Below, piece by piece: positions 34,475-45,230 of a stretch of 64,000 nucleotides of DNA. Positions within the stretch are counted from its first letter, which is position 1; each line of letters starts with the position of its first letter. Below the pieces are notes generated by a model that saw only the letters and a program-made list of their open reading frames with translations, had not been told where the DNA came from and ran no database searches. The translations under genes and the position numbers were made by a program. The stretch is from NCBI RefSeq assembly GCF_963583255.1, contig NC_084810.1, positions 10,809,853-10,873,852 on the forward strand. Direction: 5' to 3'. This DNA is from Pyrus communis (Eukaryota > Streptophyta > Magnoliopsida > Rosales > Rosaceae).

Positions 34475-35605
34475 ATGGTGACCGTGTCTCAGTTGCAAAT
34501 CTTGCAATCGCCTATTACATCTCTTCTCTCCTCTGTCTCTACGTCCGTAACCATGAAGCTGGACGATACAAATTACTTGACTTGGCATTTCCAGATGCAG
34601 CTGTTGTTGGAAGGCTATGGCATTATGGGGTTTGTCGATGGGTCTACTCCTTGCCCTTCTTGATTTTCTGATGTGATTTCTGGGGATTCTGAAGTTGTTT
34701 CGGGTAGTACTACTGCACAAGTTGAATTTGATGCATACAGGATTTGGAAAATGCATGACAAAGCGTTGATGCAGCTTATTTCTGCCACTCTTTCGCCTCC
34801 TGCAATTTCTTGTGCAATTGGGAGTATAAGTTCTCTGGATTTGTGGACTCGTCTGAAAGAACAATTCTCTACTGTTACTCGATCCAGTATTTTCCAGATG
34901 AAATCTGAGTTACAAACTATCAAGAAAGGTAATGATTCCATCACTCTGTATCTGCAAAGGATCAAGGAAGCTCGCGATTATTTGTCTGCTGCTGGTGTTC
35001 ATTTTGACGATGATGATATTGTCATTCTTACATTGACTGGTTTACCTTCTGAGTTCAATACCATTCGATCAGTCATTAGGGGCCGTGACACAGTTATTTC
35101 TTTGAAAGATCTTCGTTCCCAACTCCTTGTTGAAGAAACAATGCTTGAAACTATGCATGCTGCTCCTTTGCTTACTGCTTTGGTTGCTCAACAGCCGGGT
35201 TTTCCTTCTAAGAATTCTGGTGGTTTTATGTCTCAGAATCACAACTCCAATTATCAGTATAATGGTTCTCGAGGGTTCAATAACAAGAATAAAGGCAGAG
35301 ATCGGTTTCATTCCAATAACAGGTTTGGCACCAACAAGCCCTTCTTTTCTAATTTTGGCCCTGGAATTTTGGGCAATTCTCCACAACAGTTTGGTTCTTC
35401 TCCATTGATGACCTGCCAAATCTGTGGCAAGCCTAATCATCTTGCCACTACTTGTCGTTTTAGAAATACTTCTGTTTCTCAAGGCTGCCAAATCTGTGGG
35501 AAAACTAATCATTTTGCTGATACTTGTCGATTTCGAAATACTGGGGTTAATTCAGGATGTCAAATCTGTGGGAACTCTAGTCATAGTGCTGAGTTTTGTT
35601 TCTAG
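34475..35605 (+). pseudogene. Copia gag with three zinc knuckles
   Basis: Starts at ATG 34475. A copia gag domain (LDDTNYLTWHFQMQLLLEG, later a 'LDLWTRLKEQFS' and 'YLQRIKEARD' region) is followed by a Ser/Asn/Gly-rich linker and three CCHC knuckles with exact 72-bp spacing. They start at 35414 (CQICGKPNHLATTC), 35486 (CQICGKTNHFADTC) and 35558 (CQICGNSSHSAEFC). In-frame stops at 34661 (TGA) and 35603 (TAG) break an otherwise continuous frame. Confidence 0.88.
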
Positions 35606-35623
35606 AAGCGCTCTAATGATCCG

Positions 35624-37400
35624 ATGACTGCCATGTATGCTCACAACAACTTTGGAACTCAGTCTATTTCTCCTCAGTCATCTGCTTCATCTCAGCAAGT
35701 TTGGCTCACTGACTCAGGAGCAACTAATCACATGACCACTGAGTTGCAGAATCTGTCTCTTGCAACTCCTTATCCATCCACTGAGACTATCCAAGCTGCC
35801 AATGGTGAAGGTTTAGCCATATCTCATATTGGCTCCACCACTCTTCACACTCCATTACAAACTCTGAAATTAAATTCTGTTTTATATGTTCCGAAATTAA
35901 CACAGAATCTGCTGTCAGTTCATAGAATCTGCTTGGACAATAATTGTTGGATAATCTTTGATGCTTTTTGTTTCTGGATTCAGGACAAAACCACAGGGAG
36001 GATACTCTACAAAGGCATGTGCAGTAATGGGGTGTATCTGATTCGTTCTTCCACATGTGGTGCTTCTTCAAAACTTGCCTATGCTGCTGCTTATCTTGGA
36101 CAACAAGTGAATTCAAGATTATGGCATAACAGACTAGGTCATCCTTCTAATCCTATAGTATCTTAGATTTTAAGAAAGTCCAGAGTGTCTTGTAGTCCTG
36201 ATTCATTGCCTCTGTTGTGTTCTAACTGTCTGGAAGGCAAGTTTACAAAACTTCCTTTTCCTGTGTCTCAGTTTAAGTCTGTAAAACCTTTTGAGATCAT
36301 AGTGATGTTTGGGGTCCAGCTCCTTGTTTGTCCATTGAAGGGTTCAAGTATTATGTGACCTTCATTGATGAGTGTACTCGTTATACTTGGCTGTTTCCAA
36401 TAAGTAATAAAAGTGATGTTTACTCAACTTTTGTCTCTTTCTATCAATACATTTCAACTCAATTTGATGTCTCTGTGAAAACATTACAAACAGATGGGGG
36501 AGGGGAGTATATAGGGAAATCTTTTCAAGCCTTTCTTTTGAATAAAGGAATTCTTCATCATATGTCATGTCCTCATACCCCTGAGCAAAACGGCCTAGCT
36601 GAGCGCAAACATAGGCATATAGTTGAGACTTCCATCACTTTGTTACAAACAGCTTCTTTACCCTCTCTTTTTTGGTCCTATGCAGTTCAAACTTCTGTCT
36701 TTCTTATCAATAGGATGCCATCTTCTACTTTGGATAATAAATCCCCATTTGAGCTACTTTTTCATGCCATTCCCGAAATTCAACATCTTCGAGTTTTTGG
36801 TTGCTCTTGTTTCCCACTCTTGAGACCTTATAATAGTACTAAACTTCAACCTAGAACTACAAAATGTGTCTTCTTGGGGTATGCTACTAAATTTAAAGGG
36901 TACATCTGTTTTGAGGTGACTAAGAAACGGTTCTATATATCAAGACATGTTCTTTTTGATGAATCTGAATTTCCTTATTCCAACCTAGTGTCTTCTGTTA
37001 AACCAGTTGATTCCCCTGTCCTTATCTCTCCTGTTTCTCCTTCTGGGTTGGTACCAAATAATGATAATGTGATGGTTGTGCCTTCTGTTTCTTCTTCTAG
37101 TTTGATGCAGTCTGGGTCCTCACAGTCTGCTCCACCTAGTTCTGTAGCCCCTAGGTGTCACCCCATCACTGCCCCCAGTTTGTTCAATGGATCTAGTTTG
37201 TCTATGCCCTCTGCACCATCAGGTACCCATACTCTCCCTGGTGATCTTCCTGAGACTGCCCCCATTACTAGCACAGCCGATCAACCAGTATCCTCTTCTG
37301 TTCCTGTGGTATCTGAATTTCAGCCTGACCACCTTCAAGTAGTCCTCTCTGTTCCATCTTTTAATTTGCATCCAATGCAAACTCGATCGAATAGTGGTAT
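35624..37400 (+). pseudogene. Copia protease and integrase
   Basis: Protease shows WLTDSGATNHMT (about 35702). The integrase zinc segment LWHNRLGHPS (about 36118) is followed by a TAG at 36164 and CSNCLEGK (about 36220-36243). A small indel near 36300 shifts the frame. The core keeps [10 protein letters not shown] (about 36361), [10 protein letters not shown] (about 36490) and [15 protein letters not shown] (about 36583). The C-terminal part is Ser/Pro-rich. Confidence 0.88.
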
Positions 37401-39001
37401 TTCTAAGAAAATTGCCTTCTTGTCTGTGGTTCATGAAAATGGAGGGGCTGATCTCACTAAAGTGGAACCTGCTACCTATAAATCTACCTTGACATCTCCT
37501 GTGTGGTGTGCAGCCATGAAAGAAGAACTCTCAGCTCTACATAATCAAGGCACTTGGTCTTTGGTTCCTCTTCCTTCTCACAAGAATTTAGTGGGCTGTA
37601 AATGGGTGTTTAAAATAAAGAAGACTGTTGATGGTTCTATGGAGAGGTATAAGGCCCGTTTAGTTGCAAAGGGGTTTAATCAAGAAGAGGGTATCGATTA
37701 TGGGGAGACTTTCAGTCCTGTGGTAAAACCAACCACTGTGAGACTTGTTATTGCTTTGGCTGCACACTATGGCTGGTGCTTAAGGCAGTTAGATGTGAAA
37801 AATGCCTTTTTACATGGCATTCTTCAAGAAGAGGTCTATATGTCTCAACCTCCTGGCTTTCATGATTCTAAACATGAGGGTTATGTGTGTAAGCTCCATA
37901 AGTCCTTGTATGGGTTGAAACAAGCCCCTAGGGCCTGGAATGACAGATTTACCAAGTTTCTCCCTTCTTTGGGTTTTCAGTCCACTTATTCTGATTCTTC
38001 CCTATTTGTCAAGCATGCTGGTGATTCTTTTATTATATGTTGATGATATAATCATCACAGGCAGTGTCAGTCAATGTGTTACTGATATTATTCATGCCTT
38101 GGCACATGAGTTTGATATTAAGGACTTGGGACCATTGCATTACTTTCTGGGGATTCAGATTGTGCAGCAACCAAATGGGATCTTTTTGTCTCAAGCTAAG
38201 TATATCACTGACCTTCTCACCAAGTCAGAAATGTTGTCTTCCAAGCCTTGTGCCACTCCATGTTTACCTTATACTCGTTTATTGAAAGATGATGGGAAAC
38301 CATATAACAATCCAGCACTGTATAGGAGTCTTGTGGGTGCTCTTCAGTATCTAACATTCACAAGACCTGATATTGCTTTTGCAGTGCATCAAGTGAGTCA
38401 GTTTATGCAGGCCCCAATGGAATCTCATTTTCTGGCAGTCAAGAGGGTTCTTCGATACCTTCGAGCTACACAAGGTCTTGGCATTCGATATGTTAAGGAT
38501 GATTTGGATCTTAAAGCTTTTAGTGATGCAGATTGGGCAGGGGATCCGAATGATAGGCGTTCCACCACTGGTTTGGTTGTTTTTCTAGGCTCGAATCCGA
38601 TCTCATGGTCCTCCAAGAAGCAACAAACTGTCTCTCGGTCATCCACAGAGGCTGAGTATCGGGCTTTGTCTTCTACAGCAGCTGAGATTGATTGGATTAA
38701 ACAGTTGTTGGGTTTTCTGCATGTTTCTATATCTGACCCACCTACTCTATATTGTGATAATCTTTCTGCTATTGCCTTAACCTTGAATCCTGTCCAGCAT
38801 CAACGAACTAAACATATAGAGGTTGATATCCATTTTGTGCGCGAACGAGTTGCTAACCACCTTTTGCAAGTGCATTTTGTATCTTCTGGTGAGCAATTTG
38901 CTGATATTTTCACCAAGGGGTTGTCCGCACCTTTGTTTCAGCTCCATTGCAACAATCTCCGGCTCAGTCTCTCTGCCCCTGAGCTTGAGGGGGGATGTTA
39001 G
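37401..39001 (+). pseudogene. Copia reverse transcriptase and RNase H
   Basis: RVT_2-type domain: [32 protein letters not shown], then a frameshift just before the catalytic YVDDIIITG (from 38036). RNase H follows with FSDADWAGDP (about 38519), SSTEAEYRAL (about 38639) and LYCDNLSAI (about 38748). The stop (38999-39001) overlaps the 3' LTR start. GAGCTTGAGGGGGGA (38981-38995) is the purine tract. Confidence 0.9.
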
Positions 39002-39256
39002 GAGTATTATATGAATGGATGAGATGTTGCCAAATGTCAATAGATTAGTCTTGTAGTTATAAGGTTGTTAGAAGATAGCTTAGTTAGGAAGTTGTCTTAG
39101 ATAGTATAAATAACCTTTGTAATGAAACAGTGAAGGTTAATGAGAAAATAGTAAACACAATTCAGAAATATATCTTGCTCTCCAAGCATTCTTTCTCTCT
39201 TTACTTCTCTCTCTATCTTCTTCTTCTTCTCTAATATCTGTTTAGATTGGTTTACA
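38996..39256 (+). repeat. Copia 3' LTR
   Basis: 261 bp, same ends as the 5' LTR, three differences by eye, followed by the target duplication CTGTA. Confidence 0.92.
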
Positions 39257-39875
39257 CTGTACGGGGCCACCGGTCTTGGCCTTGGGATTAACCCATTCGC
39301 CACCGCTCTTCCGATTCCCACTCCTGACCTATGCGTCCCGACCACGGAGGATTTGATTGGACTTCAAGCTACCAGACAAAGTCCCAAATTCACTCCGCAC
39401 CAGGCCAACGTCACATAAAGTCGATGAAATATTTAAAAAACTACAGAACGGCCATCGACCGGATGAAGAACCTCCCCGAGGACGACCCACGTAAGTTCTG
39501 AAACCAAGCTAAAGTTCGCTGCAATTACTATGTTAGCTGTGAAAAGTATTTAAAAAAACTACAAAACTGCATATTACTATGTTAACTGTGATAAAAATGG
39601 CAAGGAGAAAGTTCACTGCAATGAAATACAAGTTCACTCCTCGTGGCTCTTCTACCCCTTCCACCGCTGGTACCTCTACTTTTACGAGAGAATCCTTGCC
39701 AAGCTCATTGAGGTGATCGGTCCCAATTTTCCTTTGCCTTTCTGGAACTGGGACGGTAAAGATGGCATGTACTTGCCTTCCATTTTCGAGGACGATCGCA
39801 GTCACCAATCACCGGAAGCCGGGATTTGTGTTGCACCGGCGCAAGAAAGAGATGAAGGGGTTTTGTTTTGGAAAA
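39257..39875 (+). pseudogene. Polyphenol oxidase fragment, part 2
   Basis: Continues the captured gene: GATGLGLGINPFATALPIPT and PDLCVPTTEDLI (39262 on). After a frameshift come KYLKNYRTAIDRMKNLPEDD (about 39429-39488), a stop, then [20 protein letters not shown] (about 39630-39690) and [19 protein letters not shown]. These match the copper-A half of plant polyphenol oxidases (tyrosinase domain). Of the three copper-A histidines the first looks replaced (KVRCNYY instead of V-H-C) while the VHSSW and PFHRW histidines remain. The copper-B half is absent. A short duplication (about 39511-39600) interrupts the frame. Confidence 0.8.
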
Positions 39876-39884
39876 TTTTCATTA

Positions 39885-40263
39885 CTGTCGGTTAAAACCG
39901 ACATAAACATTTTTTAAAATAAAAACCAACATAAAATTTTCATTATTGTCAGTTATAACCGACAGAAAAAAAAATGACAGCAAATATCCCCAAAATTCCT
40001 TTTCAAAATTTTAAATTCCCCCACCTCCTCCCCAAAAAATTTTGTTACAATTTAAAAAAATAAAATAATAATTGTTTGGTTTAATAAATAAATAAATAAT
40101 ATGTATTTAAATAAAATACGTTTTTAAAAATTAAATAAATAATTTTTTGGTTTAATAGATAATAACCCATGTAAAATATGCGATAAAGAAACAAAAAGAT
40201 AATTGTACAATGAAAATGTCATCACACAAACTAAATATTGTTTAATCAATACATGAAAAACAT
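39885..40263. other. CACTA-1 interior, repeats then AT-rich filler
   Basis: TGTCGGTTAAAACCGACA (39887-39904) and TGTCAGTTATAACCGACAG (about 39947-39965) repeat the subterminal motif of this CACTA element just after the gene fragment. The rest is AT-rich and non-coding. The last five bases, AACAT, are the target duplication of the next insertion. Confidence 0.55.
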
Positions 40264-40337
40264 TGTGACATCCCACATCGCCCAGGGGAGTGATCCTTAA
40301 ATATATATTCCCATCCCTACCTAGCACGAGGCTTTTT

Positions 40338-40416
40338 GGGAACTCACGAGCAACTTCCCAGTGGGTCACCCATCATGGGATTGCTCTAGCCCCCTTCTCG
40401 CTTAACTTCGGAGTTC
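40338..40416 (-). ncRNA. 5S rRNA-like module A in TRIM LTR
   Basis: On the minus strand, AACTCCGAAGTTAAGCGAG (box A region) and GATGGGTGACCCACTGGGAA (box C region) match the internal promoter half of plant 5S rRNA. The flanks are not ribosomal DNA, so this is the transposon-borne version. Confidence 0.75.
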
Positions 40417-40692
40417 TTACGGAACCCGAAGCCAGTGAGCTCCCAAAAGGCCTCGTGCTAGGTAGGGATGGGAATATACATTTAAGGATCACTCCCCTAG
40501 GCGATGTGGGATGTCACAATCCACCCCCCTTGGGCGCCCGACGTCCTCGTCGGCACATTTCCGGCCAGGAATTGGCTCTGATACCAAATTGTCACATCCC
40601 AGCCCGGGGCGGATCACTTCCCGGGCCCGCTCTACCACCGTAGCACGATATTGTCCGCTTTGGGCTTACCATTCCCTCACGGTTTTGTTTTT

Positions 40693-40772
40693 GGGAACTC
40701 ACGAGCAACTTCCCAGTGGGTCACCCATCATGGGATTGCTCTAGCCCCCTTCTCGCTTAACTTCGGAGTTCC
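40693..40772 (-). ncRNA. 5S rRNA-like module B in TRIM LTR
   Basis: Same motifs as module A, within the best-preserved LTR (40590-40873), which continues into the usual U5 and primer-binding site. If any copy is transcribed by RNA polymerase III it would be read on the minus strand. Confidence 0.78.
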
Positions 40773-40878
40773 TACGGAACCCGAAGCCAGTGAGCTCCCA
40801 AAAGGCCTCGTGCTAGGTAAGGATGAGAATATACATTTAAAGATCACTCCCTTGGTCGATGTGGGATGTCACAATATA

Positions 40879-40958
40879 GGAACTCCGAAGTTAAGCGAGA
40901 AGGGGGCTAGAGCAATCCCATGATGGGTGACCCACTGGGAAGTTGCTCGTGAGTTCCC
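40879..40958 (+). ncRNA. 5S rRNA-like module C, opposite orientation
   Basis: GGAACTCCGAAGTTAAGCGA through TTGCTCGTGAGTTCCC on the plus strand, facing modules A and B. Together with module A it forms the roughly 155-bp inverted ends of the inserted unit. Confidence 0.75.
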
Positions 40959-41044
40959 AAAAAGCCTCGTGCTAGGTAGGGATGAGAATATACATTTAAG
41001 GATCACTCCCTTGGGCGATGTGGGATGTCACAAACATAAATAAA

Positions 41045-43290
41045 ATTTAGCACAAATTACTTTTCCCAGTTCAAAATTTAGGCAAATTTAATGGAAATAT
41101 GCATTCTACGAAACTAGTTTCAATGATCTAACCGTCAAACTTGTTTGTAGATACTCCAAGATCGCATACGTAAAAATAGCAAAAAAAAAAAAACATTCAA
41201 AGATTAGGTAACGGAACAAAAGTTTTCAACGGTTATAAAAGAAAAATCACAATTTAACGGTTATTTTAGCTCTGGTTTTGAAGATTTTTTTACAGTTACA
41301 CTCATCGACCCTATAAGAATGCAATGAACAAATTCAATCTTCAATTTAAAATATTAACACTAGTGGACACCAAAAAATCTAATGTTATACTTAATGGAAG
41401 TATAATATTAACTCTAAGTGTTTGTTTAATCTACTGTTTTAACGTGATATGCATTCTACGAAACTTTTTTCAACGATCCAACCATCAAACTTATTTGTAC
41501 ACACTACACACTCCAAGATTGCATACGTAAAAAATCGTAAAAAACAAACATTCAGAGATTACATAATGTAACAAAAGTTTTTTATGGTTATAAATGAAAA
41601 ATCACAATTTAACGGTTATTTTAGCCCTGATTTTAATGATTTTTTACAACTACACTTCTCGACCCTATAAGAATGCAATGAATAAATTTGATCTTCAATT
41701 TAAAATATTTATACTAGTGGATACCACAAAATCTTATTTTATACTTAATGAAAGTATAACATTAACTCTTAAGTATTTATTTAATCTATCGTTTTGACGC
41801 GATACACATTCTACGAAGCTTTTTTCAATGATCTAACTGTCAAATTTGTTTGTACACACTCCAACATTGCATACGTAAAAAATCACAAAAAACAAACATC
41901 CAGAGATTAGGTAACAGAACAAAAGTTTCCGACAGTTATAAACGAAAAATCACTATTTAACAGTTATTTTAGCTCCGGTTTTGATGATTTTTTTACAGCT
42001 ACACTCCTCGACCCTATAAGAATGCAATGAACGAATTCAATCTTCAATTTAAAATATTAACACTAGTGGATACCACAAAATCTAATTTTATACTTAATGG
42101 AAGTATAATATTAACTCTAAGTGTTAGTTTAATCTACCGTTTTGACGCGATATGCATTCTACGAAACTTTTTTCAACGATCTAACCATCAAACTTATTTG
42201 TACACACTCGAAGAATGCATACGTAAAAAATCGTAAAAAACAAACATTCAGAGATTACATAACGGAACAAAAGTATTCGACGGTTATAAATGAAAAATCA
42301 CAATTTATCGGTTATTTTAGCCATGATTTTAATGATTTTTACAACTACACTTCTCGACCCTATAAGAATGCAATGAATAAATTTGATCTTCAATTTAAAA
42401 TATTTACACTAGTGGATACCACAAAATCTTATTTTATACTTAATGGAAGTATAACATTAACTCTTAAGTGTTTATTTAATCTACCGTTTTGACACGATAC
42501 ACATTCTATGAAACTTTTTTCAATGATCTAACCGTTAAACTTGTTTGTACACACTCCGACATCGCATACGTAAAAAATCACAAAAAACAAACATTCAGAG
42601 ATTAGGTAACAAAACAAAAGTTTTCGACGGTTATAAACAAAAAATCACAATTTAACGGTTATTTTTAGCTCCAATTTTGATGATTTTTTATAGTTACACT
42701 CCTCGACCCTATAAGAATGCATTGAATGAATTTGATCTTCAATTTAAAATATTTACACTAGTGGATACCACAAAATCTTATTTTATACTTGATGGGGAAG
42801 TATAACATTGACTCTAAGTGTTTGTTTAATCTATTGTTTTGATGCGATACGCATTCTACGAAACGTTTTTCAACGATCCAACAGTCAAACTTGTTTGTAC
42901 ACATTCCGATATCGCACACGTAAAAAATCGCAAGGAACAAACATTCAGATATTAGGTAACGGAACAAAAATTTTCGATGGTTATAAACGAAAAATCACAA
43001 TTTAACAGTTATTTTAGCTCTGATTTTGATGATTTTTTACAGCTACACTCCTCAACCCTATAAGAATGTAATGAATGAAAGCGATCTTCAATTTAAAATA
43101 TTTATACTAGTAGATAAATCTTATTTTATACTTAATGGAAGTATAACATTAACTCTTAACTGTTTGTTAAATCTATCAATTTGTTAGGATATACATTCTA
43201 CGAAACTAGTTACAACGATCCAACCATCAAATATGTTTGTATATACTCCAAGATATCATGTGTAAAAAATCACAAAAAAAAAAAAAAAAA
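41045..43290. repeat. Tandem array, ~350-bp unit, about 6.4 copies
   Basis: The phrase CATTCTACGAAAC (with variants) recurs at 41102, 41452, 41807, 42155, 42502, 42852 and 43194, a period of 342-355 bp. Each unit also contains CGACCCTATAAGAATGCAAT, a TAC-CACAAAATCT stretch and 'TAACGGTTATTTTAGC'. The first four units alternate in type (CTCTAAGTG versus CTCTTAAGT, and 'ATATT' versus 'ACATT'), giving an A-B-A-B order. Open frames inside are incidental. Confidence 0.85.
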
Positions 43291-43419
43291 AATCAGAAAT
43301 TATGTAACAGAACCATGAGTGAAAAAAAAAAACATTTAGAGATTATGTAACGGGACCATGAGTGAAAAAAAAACATTCGAAGATTATTCTGGTGACCGCC
43401 CAAAATTTCATTTTGTTCG

Positions 43420-43874
43420 TGTCGGTTATATCCAATAGGGCCATGAGTGAAAAAAAAAATTGAACCATGTGTTTATTTATTTATTTTTAATCAATATAAC
43501 ATTTTAAAATAATAATATAGTCAATTTTTGTCGGTTATAACCGCCAGAATACTAAAATAATAACCACCAAAAACTAAAATAATAAAATAGTCAATTTCTA
43601 TCGATTATAACCGCCACCATTAACTTAAAAACCGCTGGACTATTTAAATTTTTTTTTTTTTTAAAAAGAATTAAAAAATACTGGCGGTTATAATAATTTT
43701 ATGGCAGTTGCATCCGACACTAAATATCCGTCAGGAATTTATGTCGGCTATAACCAACAAGATTTCATTGTTATCTAACACTAACTAAATGATGTGTTAG
43801 ATATCTTTTATCCGGCATAATGGCTTATTAAACCGCCACCATCATCGACACCTAAAGCTAATATTGTAGCAGTG
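43420..43874. repeat. CACTA-1 right subterminal repeats and terminus
   Basis: GTCGGTTATATCC, GTCGGTTATAACCGCCAG, TCGATTATAACCGCCACC, CTGGCGGTTATAA and GTCGGCTATAACC recur before the terminus TTGTAGCAGTG. They match the left-end words, with a GCCAG variant particular to this side. Confidence 0.72.
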
Positions 43875-43877
43875 ATA

Positions 43878-44039
43878 TGAGATGTTTAAATTTAAAACTC
43901 TTGAGAAATAGACATTTTTTTATTGATGTGGTGGAATAGGCTTAAACAAACTTAATTTGATTTCAATGGTGGCATTGGTCAAATTAAATCAAACTAAACC
44001 GTTGAAAGTTGGTTGTTCGGTTATACTTTTTGTGTCAAA
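43878..44039. other. Spacer between two CACTA elements
   Basis: About 160 bp of AT-rich sequence without features. It ends in AAA, the target duplication of the next element. Confidence 0.6.
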
Positions 44040-44049
44040 CACTAGTAGG

Positions 44050-44540
44050 AAAAGCCATTTGCTCGACAGATGTTTGGGCAATAAAGCAAAATTCGTTGCA
44101 CAAGTGTGTTTTGCATAATAAAACAATAACTTCATCACGTAAGAATGGTGCTACTTTGCACGATGCACACCTTTGTTGCACAATACTGTATGCATGACGA
44201 AAAACAAAAAACTCATTGTGCAAAGTTAGTAAGAAAACTGCGGGTAATTTTTTTTTTTTGGACCGAAACAAAATGCGCGACGTTCCAGCGGAAACCTTGC
44301 GTGATAAAGGCTTCGTCATGCAAAGTTTGTCCAGGTTTTGAGTCAGAGTATTAAGTGCATGCGAATCAAAGGAATGACGAAGTTTTTCCCGTAGAAACCT
44401 TGCGCGACATAGGCTTCATCGCGCAAAGTCCACTCAGTTTTTGAGTCAGAGCATTCAGTGCATGTGAATAAGAGGAATCAATACCGTATTTAGTGCAGAT
44501 GTTTGCGCGACAAAGGGTTCGTTGCGCAAAGTCCCTAACC
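44050..44540. repeat. CACTA-2 left subterminal repeats
   Basis: Repeated words in both orientations: TTGCTCGACAG, TTTGCACGATGCAC, ATGCGCGACGTTCC, CTTGCGCGACATAGG with TTCATCGCGCAAAG, and TTGCGCGACAAAGGG with TTCGTTGCGCAAAG. A longer block (AACCTTGCG..GTTTTGAGTCAGAG, about 44294-44348 and 44397-44451) is present twice. Related words recur near 45630-45730 and 51640-51725. Confidence 0.7.
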
Positions 44541-44819
44541 TTCTAATAAATATGTGCTTCTGCTTTCCTTATTCTTCACAATTCGTTTTAGAAATGCTTT
44601 ACTATTTTGCAAATTATAATCAATTTGTTCTTTGATTCTTGGTACGATGGTCGACTATGGTGCGAGTTCGTAAAAAATAATGGATGGCGAAGGTTCCAGA
44701 AAAGGCTTGCATTGTAAATTTTGCGGATTGTATAAAGTTTATATTTAGCTTCAGTATTATGAATATATATTTTGTTGATAGACAAGAAGGAAAGAGCTAC
44801 GGTATCGGTCCGACACACT

Positions 44820-45230
44820 AATGGTGGGAGCCATTACTGAATCACTTTTGACGAATTAATAGGGGTTGTGAAGTCAGATATGCGCACCAAGTTTTGGTCC
44901 AACGCTAGAGTATTGGTGCATGACAAATGTGGTGTGGATTAAGAGTCTTGGAGAGCCATCTCTGAGGAGCTGAAGATGCACTTGATCGATGAGTTAGTTG
45001 TACATGTTAAGTTATTAGTTAAATAATAATTATGTTTGTTAAATTTAATATAATAGTCAGATTTTATTTTATTAATTTTCGCATGACAACCTAATTAGGA
45101 CAAAAGTAACCCAAATCTGATGAAGTGCATCGACAACATCTTCAAGTCTCATTTTCAAGAGTGGAAGTTTGATAATCAACATGTTGCAGAACTACATCGA
45201 GAACTAGAACCACCAGTGGAGGAATAGGAT
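44820..45230 (+). pseudogene. Small Ptta/TnpA-like two-exon fragment
   Basis: About 44840-45000 contains VVKSDMRTKFWSNARVLVHD and, after a stop, SWRAISEELKMHLIDEL. The second segment (about 45101-45228) reads DKSNPNLMKCIDNIFKSHFQ and ends EPPVEE-stop. The 'W.I.EELK' helix followed by a short exon is like the fragment at 8430-8850 and like plant Ptta proteins. It is separate from the larger Ptta-type gene downstream. Confidence 0.4.

Larger units (their letters stand above)
33984..39256 (+). mobile_element. Ty1/copia retrotransposon inside the PPO fragment
   Basis: A 5.3-kb element with 261-bp LTRs (33984-34244 and 38996-39256) and an exact CTGTA target duplication (33979-33983 and 39257-39261). 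The LTRs differ at three positions by eye, so the insertion is young. Domain order is gag, protease, integrase, reverse transcriptase, RNase H, as in copia. Removing the element and one target copy rejoins the polyphenol oxidase frame at Gly-Gly-Leu-Tyr. The pol frame has three stops and two frameshifts. Confidence 0.94.
40264..41032 (-). mobile_element. Rearranged Cassandra-type TRIM with 5S modules
   Basis: A 769-bp unit starting TGTGACATCCCACATCG and ending GATGTGGGATGTCACA, with an exact AACAT duplication (40259-40263 and 41033-41037). On the minus strand it has a full LTR (40873-40590), a primer site TGGTATCAGAGCC (40586-40574), a purine tract AAGGGGGGTGGAT (40532-40520) and a second, altered LTR (40518-40264). 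This is the compact layout of Cassandra TRIMs, whose LTRs carry a 5S rRNA-like sequence. A third, partial LTR (40874-41032) lies on the plus strand. No coding capacity. Confidence 0.85.
33442..43874. mobile_element. Non-autonomous CACTA element with captured PPO fragment
   Basis: The left terminus CACTACTACAA (33442) pairs with the reverse complement of the right terminus, CACTGCTACAA (43874), with one mismatch in 11. The flanking trinucleotide ATA is duplicated (33439-33441 and 43875-43877), as expected for CACTA insertion. Subterminal words of the type TGTCGG-TATAA-CCGACAG occur at both ends. No transposase is present. Its cargo is a polyphenol-oxidase-like fragment (split by copia), a Cassandra-type TRIM and a 350-bp tandem array. 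Total length 10.4 kb, of which over 6 kb is later insertions. Confidence 0.85.

Noticed and set aside
34250..34864. A 204-codon minus-strand open frame
   Set aside because: It is antisense to the copia leader and gag, basic and repetitive in composition, with no recognisable domain.
40338..40958. True 5S rRNA genes
   Set aside because: The 5S-like modules lack the full gene and ribosomal spacers, and lie in LTRs with a primer site and purine tract and inside a target duplication.
41045..43290. CRISPR array
   Set aside because: Units are about 350 bp with no short repeat/unique spacer pattern, and this is a plant nuclear sequence.
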